Of a stretch of DNA of 64,000 bases, positions 38,011 through 47,483 are shown piece after piece (position 1 is the stretch's first letter; each line of letters opens with the position of its first letter). Under the pieces are notes generated by a model. The model was not told the origin of the DNA and ran no database searches. It worked only from the letters and a program-made list of their open reading frames with translations. The position numbers were made by a program, and so were the translations under genes. Source of the DNA: Metabacillus schmidteae (GTDB taxonomy: Bacteria > Bacillota > Bacilli > Bacillales > Bacillaceae); the NCBI RefSeq assembly GCF_903166545.1, contig NZ_CAESCH010000001.1, positions 2,608,001-2,672,000 on the forward strand. Reading direction: 5' to 3'.

Positions 38011-38411
38011 AGATAGCTCTCCTTTTCATTTAGATATTTTTTGGGAATTTTACTTTTTAGTTACGGATAAAACAGTCCATTTGATGTAAAGAATTATTAG
38101 TACATGAAGTTGAGATAATTGTATGAATTCAGAATTTCTTTAAATAATCATAATAGCTAAAAAAAGGAAAACAATTTATAGAAGATTAACATAACGCCAA
38201 CTCCCTTTATTTTGAGATGAGATATTTAATTACATTTTTATATTAGTTTAAAGGTTCTGTACAATTGATTTGGTAGAAAATGTAACGATGAATTTTTTGC
38301 GTAGATAGTTTCTTCTTACTAAATAACAATAAGAAATTGAAGTTTGTTATACGAAGCAGTAATGGGGATATTTTGGCAGATAAACACATGACATAAACAA
38401 AATAATATAAC
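38011..38411 (-). other. Leader region of the BCCT gene
   Basis: About 400 AT-rich bases separate the regulatory element from the BCCT start; AAAAGGAGAG lies next to the ATG. I found no open frame with a ribosome site, and no riboswitch or repeat that I can name. Confidence 0.4.
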
Positions 38412-38453
38412 AAGTATACTTTTTTATACTAAATGATATTAAAGTGACTACTT
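38412..38453 (-). promoter_or_regulatory. Betaine-island regulatory element, copy 2
   Basis: On the minus strand it reads AAGT-AGTC-ACTT, 31 bases centre to centre to AAGTATACTT, the same order, spacing and length as copy 1 at 29170-29211 (33 of 42 identical). It lies about 400 bp before the BCCT start, a distance similar to that of copy 1 from its gene. Confidence 0.6.
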
Positions 38454-38590
38454 AAAATTTATTATTACTGGATTTATAATCTAGATATCGGATAGCGGAG
38501 TTCTTATTTACCGAATAGGTGAGAAAAATGAGTGAGGTAAATGGTTAAAACGTATAAATAAATTGACTTACAATATTTTTAAAATTGCGA

Positions 38591-38619
38591 TTGACTTTTT
38601 CTTATTATCAAATTATTCT
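38591..38619 (+). promoter_or_regulatory. SigA-type promoter of the glyA-sda-gcv operon
   Basis: TTGACT and TATTCT are separated by exactly 17 bases. The start point would fall near 38626, just before the riboswitch. Confidence 0.75.
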
Positions 38620-38640
38620 AAAAATAACAAAAATTTAATA

Positions 38641-38881
38641 AGAGCGGATGACAGTTGTGGGAGAGTGCAAGTAACACGCCACCGAAGGAGCAAGTTCCAA
38701 AAATACCCTTGGAATAAATCTCTCAGGTAGATGGAACTACAACTGGACGCAACTCTGGAGAGCGCGTATACGGTATGACGCCACCAAAGGGGAAGACTCT
38801 AAGAATGTTAGAGTTTAAACTCTCAGGTAAAAGGACAGAGAAGGGGAGCTAACGCTACGCTACCCTTTTCTGTCCTTTTTT
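38641..38881 (+). promoter_or_regulatory. Tandem glycine riboswitch with terminator
   Basis: Two aptamers are visible: the first with GGGAGAGTGCAAG, ACCGAAGGAGCAAG and TCTCAGGTAGATGGAAC, the second with AACTCTGGAGAGCG, CCACCAAAGGGGAAG and AAACTCTCAGGTAAAAGGAC. The expression platform is a terminator, GGACAGAGAAGGG (from 38833) with CCCTTTTCTGTCC (38863-38875) and T6; the last aptamer bases are part of its stem. In the known gcvT class, glycine binding prevents termination and turns the genes on, which would induce glycine use when betaine breakdown raises glycine. Confidence 0.95.
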
Positions 38882-38991
38882 GTGTACAAAAAAGGTAGTG
38901 AAGCATCCTGTATTAAACAGTTTTCTTAGAAAAATAGATTAGTAACTGATTACTAAAAGAAAACTGATCTATCTTCAAGGAGGAATTGAGA

Positions 38992-40242
38992 ATGGGTTTG
39001 CGCGTAAATGATTCTACCATTTTTGAAGCGATTGAGAAGGAGAAGTGCCGTCAGCATCAAACACTAGAGTTAATTGCATCAGAAAACTTTGTTAGTGAAG
39101 ATGTCTTAGAAGCTATGGGAAGCATCATGACAAATAAATATGCAGAAGGATATCCAGAGAAGCGCTATTATGGCGGATGTGAGTTTGTTGATGTAGCCGA
39201 GCAAGTAGCGATTGAGCGTCTAACGGAATTATTTGGATCTAAGTATGCTAATGTTCAGCCGCATTCGGGAGCACAAGCAAATCTCGCTGTTTTTTATGCA
39301 TTGCTAACGCCAGGAGATAAAGTGATGGGAATGGATCTCTCCCATGGTGGTCACTTAACACATGGAAGTCCTGTCAGCATATCTGGAAAATGGTTTGACA
39401 TTGTGTCCTACGGTGTAAGAGAAGATACTCACTTGATTGATTATGATGAAGTTGAAAGCATTGCAGAAAAAGAGAAACCAAAATTAATAATTGCAGGGGC
39501 AAGTGCCTATCCACGAACGATTGACTTTAAACGATTTAAAAGCATTGCAGATCAAGTTGGAGCAAAATTTATGGTCGACATGGCACATATTGCTGGACTC
39601 GTTGCTGCGGGTCTTCATCCATCACCAGTTCCATATGCAGATGTCATAACAAGCACAACACATAAAACCTTGAGAGGACCGCGTGGCGGAGTTATTTTAA
39701 CAAATAAAGAAGAGATCATAAAAGCTGTAAATAAGGCTGTTTTTCCAGGTATTCAGGGTGGACCGCTTATGCACATCATTGCAGCTAAAGCAGTTGCCTT
39801 TAATGAAGCACTACAGCCTAGTTTTTATAAATACTCTAAGCAAGTAATTACTAATGCAAAGATATTAAGTGAAACATTAATAAGGGAAGGAGCAACACTT
39901 GTTTCTGGTGGTACGGATAACCATATTGTCCTATTAGATGTTCGCCCATGGGGCTTAACTGGCAAAGAAGCGGAAAAATTATTGGAAGAAGCAGGTATTA
40001 CCGTTAACAAAAACACGATTCCATATGATCCAGAGAGTCCGTTTATAACTAGCGGAATTCGGATGGGAACTGCTGCACTAACAACTCGTGGAATGCAACG
40101 GGAAGAAATGGTGAAAATTGGTGAAATGATCGCTGAGATTTTAAAAAATAAAGGTGAAAAAACGGTGCTTGAAAAAGCTAAAGAAACAACGAAAGTCATT
40201 TGCGGTATTTATCCTTTATTTCAACAATCAATTTATGTTTAA
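38992..40242 (+). CDS. glyA: Serine hydroxymethyltransferase
   Basis: The 416-residue PLP enzyme converts glycine plus methylene-THF to serine, or the reverse. The PLP lysine lies in [24 protein letters not shown], YAEGYPxxRYYGG and the Asp region [11 protein letters not shown] are present. As first gene behind a glycine riboswitch and before serine dehydratase, it probably runs in the serine-forming direction, consuming methylene-THF made by the dehydrogenase and the cleavage system. A housekeeping copy probably exists elsewhere (inference). AAGGAGG lies eight bases before the ATG at 38992. Confidence 0.96.
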   Translation: MGLRVNDSTIFEAIEKEKCRQHQTLELIASENFVSEDVLEAMGSIMTNKYAEGYPEKRYYGGCEFVDVAEQVAIERLTELFGSKYANVQPHSGAQANLAVFYALLTPGDKVMGMDLSHGGHLTHGSPVSISGKWFDIVSYGVREDTHLIDYDEVESIAEKEKPKLIIAGASAYPRTIDFKRFKSIADQVGAKFMVDMAHIAGLVAAGLHPSPVPYADVITSTTHKTLRGPRGGVILTNKEEIIKAVNKAVFPGIQGGPLMHIIAAKAVAFNEALQPSFYKYSKQVITNAKILSETLIREGATLVSGGTDNHIVLLDVRPWGLTGKEAEKLLEEAGITVNKNTIPYDPESPFITSGIRMGTAALTTRGMQREEMVKIGEMIAEILKNKGEKTVLEKAKETTKVICGIYPLFQQSIYV

Positions 40243-40257
40243 GGGAGTGTGATTATC

Positions 40258-40773
40258 ATGGAATTTCAAAGTTGTTTTGATATTATTGGTCCAATCATGG
40301 TAGGTCCTTCAAGCTCTCATACAGCAGGAGTAGTATCAATTGGAAAGTTTATTCATGAGTTGGTTGGTGGATGTCCCGAAGTGGCTAACATTATTTTTTA
40401 TGATTCCTTTGCTGAAACCTATCAAGGTCATGGAACTGATAAAGCATTGCTTGGTGGCTTGATTGGGCTAAAAACAGATGATTTGCGAATTAGACAATCA
40501 TTAGAATTAGCAGAAAAGTATGGGGTAAAGTACGATTTGGAATTTGACGTTCACTGCGACTATTTTCCTCATCCAAATACAACGGTTGTAAAAGCGAAGC
40601 GTGGTGATCGCCATGTTAAGGTTGGCGGTGTATCCCTTGGGGGCGGTATATCAAAAATCTTTATGATCAACGATGAACTGGTTGATATTCGACTAAGCAC
40701 AGATGATGACTATGCAGCACTTGCCAAAAAGGTTGAACAATGTGGGAAAGTATACCCAGGGTTACTTTTATGA
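40258..40773 (+). CDS. sdaAB: L-serine dehydratase beta subunit lacking the ACT domain
   Basis: The 171-residue protein has the beta-subunit marks FDIIGPIMVGPSSSHTAGVVSIG and DSFAETYQGHGTDKALLGG. B. subtilis SdaAB is about 220 residues and ends in an ACT domain; here the protein stops after LAKKVEQCGKVYPG, so the ACT domain is absent. With SdaAA it deaminates serine to pyruvate and ammonia. An upstream in-frame GTG at 40249 is possible, but the ATG sits ten bases behind AAGGGAG. Its stop overlaps the start of sdaAA (ATGA). Confidence 0.92.
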   Translation: MEFQSCFDIIGPIMVGPSSSHTAGVVSIGKFIHELVGGCPEVANIIFYDSFAETYQGHGTDKALLGGLIGLKTDDLRIRQSLELAEKYGVKYDLEFDVHCDYFPHPNTTVVKAKRGDRHVKVGGVSLGGGISKIFMINDELVDIRLSTDDDYAALAKKVEQCGKVYPGLLL

Positions 40774-41651
40774 ACATTCAGTCTATGGAAGAGTTGATTG
40801 TAGCTTGTCAGAGTGAGCAAAAAAACATTGGTGAAATGATGTTAATGTTGGAAGTAGAAAAGTCGGGAAAAGAGGAAGAAACCATTATCCGTATGATGGA
40901 AGAACGATTAATAAAAATGAAGGAAGCCGTAGATAACGGGATAAAAGATCGCTCAACTGCACCAAGTGGTATTTCCGGAGGTGATGCGGTGAAAATGTTT
41001 GAGTATACAACACAAGGAAAATCACTTTCAGGAATCTATATTAGCGATGCCATGACTTACTCATTAGCAACATCAGAAAACAATGCACGAATGGGAGTCA
41101 TTGTTGCTACGCCGACAGCAGGAGCGGCAGGAATCTTACCGGGTGTACTTTTTTCACTTCTTAAAAACGATCATTTTTCCCATCAAGAGTTAGTTATGGG
41201 GTTATTTACAGCAAGTATGCTTGGTTATGTGATTGCAAACCGCTCGTTTATTTCAGGAGCAGCTGGAGGTTGTCAAGCAGAAGTAGGATCTGCAACTGCT
41301 ATGGCTGCTGGAACCATCGTCGAGCTAAAAGGAGGCACTCCGGAACAAGCCGTAAATGCGACGGCTATTGCCATGAAATCACTGTTAGGTTTAGTATGTG
41401 ATCCTGTTGCTGGTCTTGTTGAAGTACCATGTATTAAACGAAATGTCATTGGGACATCGATCGCCTTTTCAGCCGCAGACTTAGCTCTTGCGGGTGTAGA
41501 AAGCCGGATTCCGTGTGATGAGGTGATTGAGGCCATGTATATGATAGGAAAAGAAATGCCGCGAACCTTAAAAGAAACATCACTTGGTGGACTCGCTGCA
41601 ACAGAAACCGCTAAACAAGTAAAGGAAAGAGTATTTTGCAAGAAATCTTAA
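40770..41651 (+). CDS. sdaAA: L-serine dehydratase alpha subunit (Fe-S)
   Basis: The 293-residue catalytic subunit has the cysteines expected for the [4Fe-4S] cluster in [21 protein letters not shown] and VPCIKRN, and the family stretch [11 protein letters not shown]. It turns serine into pyruvate and ammonia, the exit of the betaine route into central metabolism. The ATG at 40770 overlaps the stop of sdaAB, so the two are coupled; gcvT follows after 14 bp. Confidence 0.94.
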   Translation: MNIQSMEELIVACQSEQKNIGEMMLMLEVEKSGKEEETIIRMMEERLIKMKEAVDNGIKDRSTAPSGISGGDAVKMFEYTTQGKSLSGIYISDAMTYSLATSENNARMGVIVATPTAGAAGILPGVLFSLLKNDHFSHQELVMGLFTASMLGYVIANRSFISGAAGGCQAEVGSATAMAAGTIVELKGGTPEQAVNATAIAMKSLLGLVCDPVAGLVEVPCIKRNVIGTSIAFSAADLALAGVESRIPCDEVIEAMYMIGKEMPRTLKETSLGGLAATETAKQVKERVFCKKS

Positions 41652-41665
41652 TTGGAGGTGTAAGC

Positions 41666-42778
41666 ATGGAAACAACCGTATTGAAAAGAACACCACTATT
41701 TGATGTATATAAAAATCATGGTGCAAAGGTGATTGACTTTGGAGGGTGGGCTTTACCAGTCCAGTTTTCAAGTATTTTAGAAGAGCATCAGACGGTTCGA
41801 ACAAAAGCAGGGCTTTTTGATGTTTCCCACATGGGAGAGGTTCTTATTGAGGGGCGGGATGCAGAAACGTATATTAACACTCTTGTAACAAATGATGTCA
41901 CAAAGCTTCATATTAACCAGGCTCAATATACAGCAATGTGTTATTCGGACGGTGGAACCGTCGATGACTTACTCGTTTATAAGTTAGAAGATCATAGATT
42001 TCTCCTTGTAATTAACGCAGCCAACATTGAAAAGGACCTAAATTGGATGGCGCAACATGTAACTGCAGAAGTAAATATAACAAATATTTCAAATGAAGTA
42101 GCTCAGCTTGCTATACAAGGTCCAAAGGCGGAAAGTATTTTGCAAAAAATAACGGAACTCGACTTATCAACCATAGGTTTCTTCCGTTTTGAACAGGATG
42201 TTAATCTAAATGGTATATCTGAAGTTCTCGTATCCCGTACAGGGTATACAGGAGAAGACGGCTTCGAACTGTATTTAGCATCAGATAAAGCAAAAGAGCT
42301 GTGGAAGCTGCTATTGAAGGTAGGTGAAGAGGATGGACTTAAACCATGTGGGCTTGGTGCACGTGATACGCTGCGGTTTGAAGCATGTCTAGCCCTATAT
42401 GGTCAAGAACTTACAAAAGAAATCAATCCAATTGAAGCAGGAATTGGTTTTGCAGTCAAAACAAACAAGGAAAGTGAATTTATAGGTAAAGCTGCACTTG
42501 TTAATGAAAAAATAATCGGGCTACGTCGGAAGATCGTTGGAATTGAACTAGAGGGAAGAGGAATTCCTCGGCATGGATATAAAGTTTTTACCCAATGGGA
42601 AGAGGAAATCGGATTTATTACTTCAGGAACACACTCACCAACATTAAAGAAAAGTTTAGGTCTGGCATTTGTTTCAGCAAAATATGGCGAAGTAGGAACA
42701 CGATTAAAAGTTCAAGTCCGCAATAAATTAGTAGATGCAGTTGTAGTACCAACTCCTTTCTATAAAAAGGGAAAATAA
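41666..42778 (+). CDS. gcvT: Glycine cleavage system T protein
   Basis: The 370-residue aminomethyltransferase takes the methylamine-lipoyl carbon to tetrahydrofolate, giving methylene-THF and ammonia. Seen: [41 protein letters not shown] and [28 protein letters not shown] lies five bases before the ATG at 41666. The gene order gcvT-gcvH-gcvPA-gcvPB with an added gcvH is a complete set except for dihydrolipoamide dehydrogenase. Confidence 0.96.
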   Translation: METTVLKRTPLFDVYKNHGAKVIDFGGWALPVQFSSILEEHQTVRTKAGLFDVSHMGEVLIEGRDAETYINTLVTNDVTKLHINQAQYTAMCYSDGGTVDDLLVYKLEDHRFLLVINAANIEKDLNWMAQHVTAEVNITNISNEVAQLAIQGPKAESILQKITELDLSTIGFFRFEQDVNLNGISEVLVSRTGYTGEDGFELYLASDKAKELWKLLLKVGEEDGLKPCGLGARDTLRFEACLALYGQELTKEINPIEAGIGFAVKTNKESEFIGKAALVNEKIIGLRRKIVGIELEGRGIPRHGYKVFTQWEEEIGFITSGTHSPTLKKSLGLAFVSAKYGEVGTRLKVQVRNKLVDAVVVPTPFYKKGK

Positions 42779-42809
42779 AAAAATATAATAACAGAAAGAA
42801 GGATAAATA

Positions 42810-43205
42810 ATGGCTAATAAACTAGCAAACTTACTATATAGCAAGGAACATGAATGGGTGTTGGAAGTAGATGACAACCGTGTACGAATTGGAATTTCCG
42901 ATTATGCACAAAAACAACTGGGGGATATTGTATTTATTGAAGGACCTCAACTTGATGATGAATTAACAGTAGATGACACAATGGGTACGATCGAGTCTGT
43001 AAAAGCAGTTTCTGAATTATTTGCTCCGTTATCCGGGAAGGTTGTCCGGGTGAATGAAGAGCTTGAGGATGAACCTGAAACAATAAATAATGATCCTTAT
43101 GAAGCAGGGTGGTTAGTAGAAGTAGAATTATCCAATCCAGAAGAACTAAAGGCCCTAATGAACGAAGAAGCGTACCAATCATTTATTAATGAAGGAGAGG
43201 AATAA
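42810..43205 (+). CDS. gcvH: Glycine cleavage system H protein
   Basis: The 131-residue lipoyl carrier has the lipoylation lysine K65 in [12 protein letters not shown] and SKEHEWV near the start. It shuttles the aminomethyl group between P, T and L proteins. B. subtilis keeps gcvH away from gcvT-PA-PB, so its inclusion here makes the operon self-contained. AGAAGGAT lies upstream of the ATG. Confidence 0.96.
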   Translation: MANKLANLLYSKEHEWVLEVDDNRVRIGISDYAQKQLGDIVFIEGPQLDDELTVDDTMGTIESVKAVSELFAPLSGKVVRVNEELEDEPETINNDPYEAGWLVEVELSNPEELKALMNEEAYQSFINEGEE

Positions 43206-43206
43206 C

Positions 43207-44559
43207 GTGACTGCTACCTATCGATATCTTCCAGATACAAAACAAGATCAAGAGGAAATGTTATCTTATTTAAACGTACATTCAATCGATGATTTATTTA
43301 AGGATATTCCAACGGATATTCGCCTAGATGAAGAATTAGAGATTCCGAAAGCCATACCAGAACCATTGCTTGTGAAAAAAATGAGTCAGCTTGCAGCAAA
43401 AAATAAACATGCCAATTCCTACTCAACATTTTTAGGTGCCGGTACTTATGATCACTACATTCCGAGTGTTGTGAATCATATGATTTCACGTTCAGAATTT
43501 TATACTGCTTATACACCTTATCAGCCAGAAATTAGTCAGGGGGAATTACAGGCTATTTTTGAATTCCAGACAATGGTTTGTGAATTAACCGGTATGGATG
43601 TTGCCAATTCATCTATGTATGATGGGTTTACCTCTCTAGCTGAAGCAGCATCACTGGCAGTTGTATCAACAAAGCGTTCAAAAGTGCTTGTATCAAAATC
43701 AGTTCATCCTGAGTCACGTGCAATCTTAAAAACAGTGGCAGCTGGCCCAGAGTTTCGTGTTAGTGAAGTGGATTTAATCGAAGACATAACAGATATGAAA
43801 GACTTGGAAGCACAAATTGATAAAGATACGGCTGCTATTATTGTTCAATATCCAAATTTCTTTGGATCAATTGAAGATTTAGCGATTATGAACGATATTG
43901 CAAAAGCAAACGGGGCATTGTTTATTGTAAGTGCAAATCCGCTTGCATTAGCTCTTTTACAATCTCCTGGAAAGCTTGGAGCAGACATTGTTATTGGTGA
44001 TATGCAGCCATTAGGTATTCCAATGTCTTTTGGAGGACCACACTGTGGTTACTTTGCAGTTAATAAAAAATTAATGCGGAAAATTCCAGGCAGAATAGTC
44101 GGACAAACAACAGATGAGCAAGGAAAACGTGGATTTGTGTTAACCCTTCAAGCTCGAGAGCAGCATATTCGTCGGGATAAGGCCTCATCAAATATTTGTT
44201 CGAATCAAGCATTAAATGCATTAGCGTCTTCCATCTGTATGACTGCACTTGGAAAACAAGGAATTCGTCATATGGCACAACTGAATTTTGACAAGACCAA
44301 TTATATGGCAAAATCTTTACAGGAAAAAGGGTTCGTAATTAAAAATCATTCACCTTTCTTTAATGAATTTATTGTTGAACTTCCATGTTCAATAAAAGAA
44401 GCAAATGAAAAGCTTCTAGACCAGGGGATTATTGGTGGATTTAATTTAGAAAATGATTATGGCTTTAAAAACCAGGTGCTGATAGCAGTTACAGAGCAGC
44501 GGACAAAAGAAGAGATTGATCAATATATAAGGGTTTTGGAGGCGGTTATTTATGGTTGA
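43207..44559 (+). CDS. gcvPA: Glycine dehydrogenase (decarboxylating) subunit 1
   Basis: The 450-residue protein matches GcvPA ([15 protein letters not shown] at the start, [34 protein letters not shown]). With GcvPB it forms the PLP-dependent P protein that decarboxylates glycine. The GTG at 43207 follows GGAGAGG at the 3' end of gcvH; an upstream ATG inside gcvH is not the start. It overlaps gcvPB by eight bases. Confidence 0.95.
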   Translation: MTATYRYLPDTKQDQEEMLSYLNVHSIDDLFKDIPTDIRLDEELEIPKAIPEPLLVKKMSQLAAKNKHANSYSTFLGAGTYDHYIPSVVNHMISRSEFYTAYTPYQPEISQGELQAIFEFQTMVCELTGMDVANSSMYDGFTSLAEAASLAVVSTKRSKVLVSKSVHPESRAILKTVAAGPEFRVSEVDLIEDITDMKDLEAQIDKDTAAIIVQYPNFFGSIEDLAIMNDIAKANGALFIVSANPLALALLQSPGKLGADIVIGDMQPLGIPMSFGGPHCGYFAVNKKLMRKIPGRIVGQTTDEQGKRGFVLTLQAREQHIRRDKASSNICSNQALNALASSICMTALGKQGIRHMAQLNFDKTNYMAKSLQEKGFVIKNHSPFFNEFIVELPCSIKEANEKLLDQGIIGGFNLENDYGFKNQVLIAVTEQRTKEEIDQYIRVLEAVIYG

Positions 44560-46042
44560 ATATAATGAAATGATTTTTGAAATAAGTCGACCTGGTCGTG
44601 TCGGTGCAAGCCTTCCAGAAAGTGATGTTGACCGAATTAATATAGAAGACAGACTCCCAAAGCATCTAATCCGAGATATACCAGCGGAACTCCCTGAGGT
44701 TTCGGAGCTGCAGCTTGTTCGTCATTATACAGCTTTATCAAATAAAAACCATGGAATTGATAATGGCTTTTATCCACTTGGCTCTTGTACGATGAAATAT
44801 AATCCAAAGATAAATGAAGATGTTGCAAGGTTAGAAGGGTTTAGTCGAATACATCCCTACCAGTCCGAAGAAACAGTGCAAGGTGCATTAGAGCTACTCT
44901 ACGAATTACAAGAGGATTTAGCTGTTATCACAGGAATGGACGCCGTAACATTACAACCCTCTGCAGGAGCTCAAGGTGAATGGACCGGGTTAATGATGGT
45001 GAAAGCCTACTTAGAAAATAAAGGGGAAAAAAGAACAAAGGTGCTTGTTCCTGATTCAGCACACGGTACGAACCCTGCTAGTGCTAATGTTGCTGGTTTT
45101 AAGACCGTTACAATTCCTTCAAATAAAAATGGATTAGTTGATTTAGATGAATTAAAGAAACATGTTGACAATGATACAGCTGCATTAATGTTAACAAATC
45201 CAAATACACTTGGGTTATTCGAAAAAGAGATTGTTGAAATTGCTAAGGTTGTTCATGAAGCAGGGGGATTACTTTACTATGATGGTGCTAATGCCAATGC
45301 GATCTTAGGTAAAACAACACCAGGTAAAATGGGTTTTGATATCGTTCATTTAAATCTTCATAAGACATTTACTACACCTCATGGTGGCGGGGGACCTGGT
45401 GCTGGCCCAGTTGGTGTTAAAAAGAAGCTCATTCCTTATCTGCCAGTACCGCGTATTGAAAAAAACGGTGATCTGTATGTTCTTAATTCTAATCAGCCAC
45501 TATCAATTGGACGAGTAAAAGGTTACTATGGAAATTTTGGCATATTGGTACGTGCTTACACGTATATTCGTACAATGGGTCCTGAAGGACTGCGTCAAGT
45601 ATCTGAAGGAGCTGTTCTCCATGCGAATTACCTTCGTAAGAAACTAGAGCCTTATTTCGAGGCACCATACTCACAAGTGTGTAAACATGAATTTGTTCTT
45701 TCTGGCTCGAGGCAGAAAAAACTTGGCGTGAGAACGTTAGACATTGCAAAACGTCTCCTTGATTTTGGTTACCATCCACCAACAATTTACTTCCCGCTTA
45801 ATGTGGAAGAGTGTTTAATGATTGAACCGACAGAAACGGAGACAAAAGAAACAATAGATGCTTTTGCACAAGTGATGATTCAAATCGCGAAAGAAGTTGA
45901 GGATAACCCTAATATTGTATTAGAAGCACCACATACAACAGTTATAGGCCGATTGGATGAAGTTCAAGCAGCAAGACAACCAATTTTACGTTATACAAAA
46001 GAAGAAGTAGTAGAACTTGTAAAAGAATCTGTCCAAGTATAA
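44552..46042 (+). CDS. gcvPB: Glycine dehydrogenase (decarboxylating) subunit 2
   Basis: The 496-residue subunit carries the PLP-binding lysine in [20 protein letters not shown] and [15 protein letters not shown]. It completes the P protein. Overlap with gcvPA indicates coupling. No clear terminator is visible straight after it; the next gene starts 221 bp later. Confidence 0.96.
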   Translation: MVEYNEMIFEISRPGRVGASLPESDVDRINIEDRLPKHLIRDIPAELPEVSELQLVRHYTALSNKNHGIDNGFYPLGSCTMKYNPKINEDVARLEGFSRIHPYQSEETVQGALELLYELQEDLAVITGMDAVTLQPSAGAQGEWTGLMMVKAYLENKGEKRTKVLVPDSAHGTNPASANVAGFKTVTIPSNKNGLVDLDELKKHVDNDTAALMLTNPNTLGLFEKEIVEIAKVVHEAGGLLYYDGANANAILGKTTPGKMGFDIVHLNLHKTFTTPHGGGGPGAGPVGVKKKLIPYLPVPRIEKNGDLYVLNSNQPLSIGRVKGYYGNFGILVRAYTYIRTMGPEGLRQVSEGAVLHANYLRKKLEPYFEAPYSQVCKHEFVLSGSRQKKLGVRTLDIAKRLLDFGYHPPTIYFPLNVEECLMIEPTETETKETIDAFAQVMIQIAKEVEDNPNIVLEAPHTTVIGRLDEVQAARQPILRYTKEEVVELVKESVQV

Positions 46043-46263
46043 CCAAATCTTTTTTTGGCTTCTCTTTATCAATATTAAATATAAGAATATTATGATGCTA
46101 TTGGAATTCAAATAATTGAACCCCACAGGATTTTAAGGAACAAAAAATTGGACTGTCAAAAGGCTTAAATCATTGTATAGCAGGGACCACTTACTCGCTC
46201 CTCCTATCATACCGAAGAAGAGGTAAAGGGCATTAAGATGTTTAATGAAAAGGAGAGGGATTG

Positions 46264-46569
46264 ATGTTTATTACCATTACGGAAGCAGCATTAGAAAAGC
46301 TACAAAATTTGGAATGGAAAAGAGAACACGCACCTAGAATTGATGCCGATATAGCTGGAGGATGTGGATTATTTGTCAAATTCTCACTAATTTTTGATGA
46401 GCCACGCCGAAACGATATTGTCATTAAATATGGTGAAATTACCATTCAAATTGATCCATTTACCAAGCGTTATTTAGATAATGAAACTCAAATTGATTAT
46501 TCTGAGGAACACCAATTTTCTGTTGGAGAACGTTTTGCTTCAGGTGCATGTTCCATTGAATTTGTGTAA
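46264..46569 (+). CDS. HesB/IscA-like Fe-S biosynthesis family protein
   Basis: The 101-residue protein has the HesB-like pattern (MFITITEAALEKLQNL, DIAGGCGLFVKFSLIFDEP, GERFASGACSIEFV) but only two cysteines, in GGCG and GACS, so it is atypical. AAAAGGAGAG precedes the ATG. Standing next to an operon with two Fe-S enzymes (Rieske oxygenase, SdaAA) it could help cluster supply, which is inference only. Confidence 0.82.
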   Translation: MFITITEAALEKLQNLEWKREHAPRIDADIAGGCGLFVKFSLIFDEPRRNDIVIKYGEITIQIDPFTKRYLDNETQIDYSEEHQFSVGERFASGACSIEFV

Positions 46570-46690
46570 TAAGAAGCTTATAAGGTGCAAGGAACTCAAT
46601 ATATTACAAAGATATTTAAGAAAACCAAATATATAAATACGCCACTATTATTTACTTTTTTAAAATGTGTGTTTTGGTAAACGTGAACAA

Positions 46691-46731
46691 AGAAAGCTAC
46701 TTGTATTTCAATAATACAAGTGGCTTTCTAT
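46691..46731. terminator. Bidirectional terminator
   Basis: A 17-bp stem (AGAAAGCTACTTGTATT with its complement, one wobble) separates the HesB-like gene from the MerR gene; T runs flank both sides. Confidence 0.85.
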
Positions 46732-46741
46732 TATTAGTATT

Positions 46742-47146
46742 CTAAATCTCTATTTTATTATTTTTATGAATATCCTCTGTTCCGGCATCCAAAGCCGTCT
46801 TGTAATACCAGCATTTATGCTCGATGAGTTCCATCGTCTTTTTTAATTCCTCTAGTTGTGATTCCACATTAGCTTTTCGTTCTATAAACATGTCATATCT
46901 TTGCTGCAATGTAGAATCCCCATCAGAACACCAATCAATAAAGTTTTTAATTTCCTTAATAGGCATCCCGGTAGATTTAAGACATTCAATAACTTTTAAA
47001 GCGCCAATATCAGATTCCTTAAACAATCGCGTTCCGTTAGATCTCCGTTCAACAAAGGGCATTAGTCCCTCTTTGTCATAATAACGCAAAGTATATACTG
47101 TTAGGTTCAATTCTTTCGCAACTTCACTTATAGAATATGATTTCAA
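46742..47146 (-). CDS. MerR-family regulator, AdhR-like
   Basis: The 134-residue protein has an N-terminal MerR helix-turn-helix (YSISEVAKELNLTVYTLRYYDKEGL), a wing and a long dimerisation coiled coil (about 80-118). A cysteine in DWCSDG corresponds in position to the aldehyde-sensing cysteine of AdhR, though that match is by eye. It is divergent from the alcohol dehydrogenase gene, the arrangement of adhR-adhA in B. subtilis, where the regulator responds to formaldehyde and methylglyoxal. Three AGTTAACT dyads lie in the shared intergenic region. Confidence 0.85.
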   Translation of the reverse strand: MKSYSISEVAKELNLTVYTLRYYDKEGLMPFVERRSNGTRLFKESDIGALKVIECLKSTGMPIKEIKNFIDWCSDGDSTLQQRYDMFIERKANVESQLEELKKTMELIEHKCWYYKTALDAGTEDIHKNNKIEI

Positions 47147-47177
47147 TTTGTATCTCCCTTTCTACCATATATAGACC

Positions 47178-47191
47178 TCGAGTTAACTCTA
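47178..47191. promoter_or_regulatory. AGTTAACT dyad 1, next to the MerR gene
   Basis: The core GAGTTAACTC at 47180-47189 is palindromic and lies about 35 bp before the MerR start, fitting autoregulation. Confidence 0.5.
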
Positions 47192-47267
47192 TATTTATGT
47201 GGGGATTTTATCACTCCATTTGCTTTATGTCAAAGTATAAAAATATAGAAGATTCAAACTCTATAAA

Positions 47268-47283
47268 TTCTAGTTAACTAGAG
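47268..47283. promoter_or_regulatory. AGTTAACT dyad 2
   Basis: TCTAGTTAACTAGA is a perfect 14-bp palindrome in the middle of the MerR-adh intergenic region. Confidence 0.45.
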
Positions 47284-47345
47284 AAGATAATGATAATTGA
47301 TCTAAATCCTTACTGAAGAAGAATAAAAAAATATCAGTAAACCTC

Positions 47346-47376
47346 TTGACCTAGAGTTAACTATAGGATTTAACAT
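47346..47376 (+). promoter_or_regulatory. MerR-type adh promoter with 19-bp spacer and dyad 3
   Basis: TTGACC (47346-47351) and TAACAT (47371-47376) are 19 bases apart, the overlong spacing of MerR-activated promoters. The near-palindrome CCTAGAGTTAACTATAGG fills the spacer. This strongly suggests activation by the divergent MerR protein. The rest of the 337-bp gap 47147-47483 holds dyads 1 and 2. Confidence 0.75.
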
Positions 47377-47483
47377 TGTTTTGTAGAAGGGAGCAGGGAT
47401 GTAAATCAACTTGATTTAGTCACTTACCTGTTAAAAGTGAATATACACTCTCTTGAAAAAGGAAAAAATAGGAGGTTGTTTTA

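Noticed and set aside
46264..46569. Typical A-type Fe-S carrier
   Set aside because: Only two cysteines are present and the conserved C-terminal CxC is missing.
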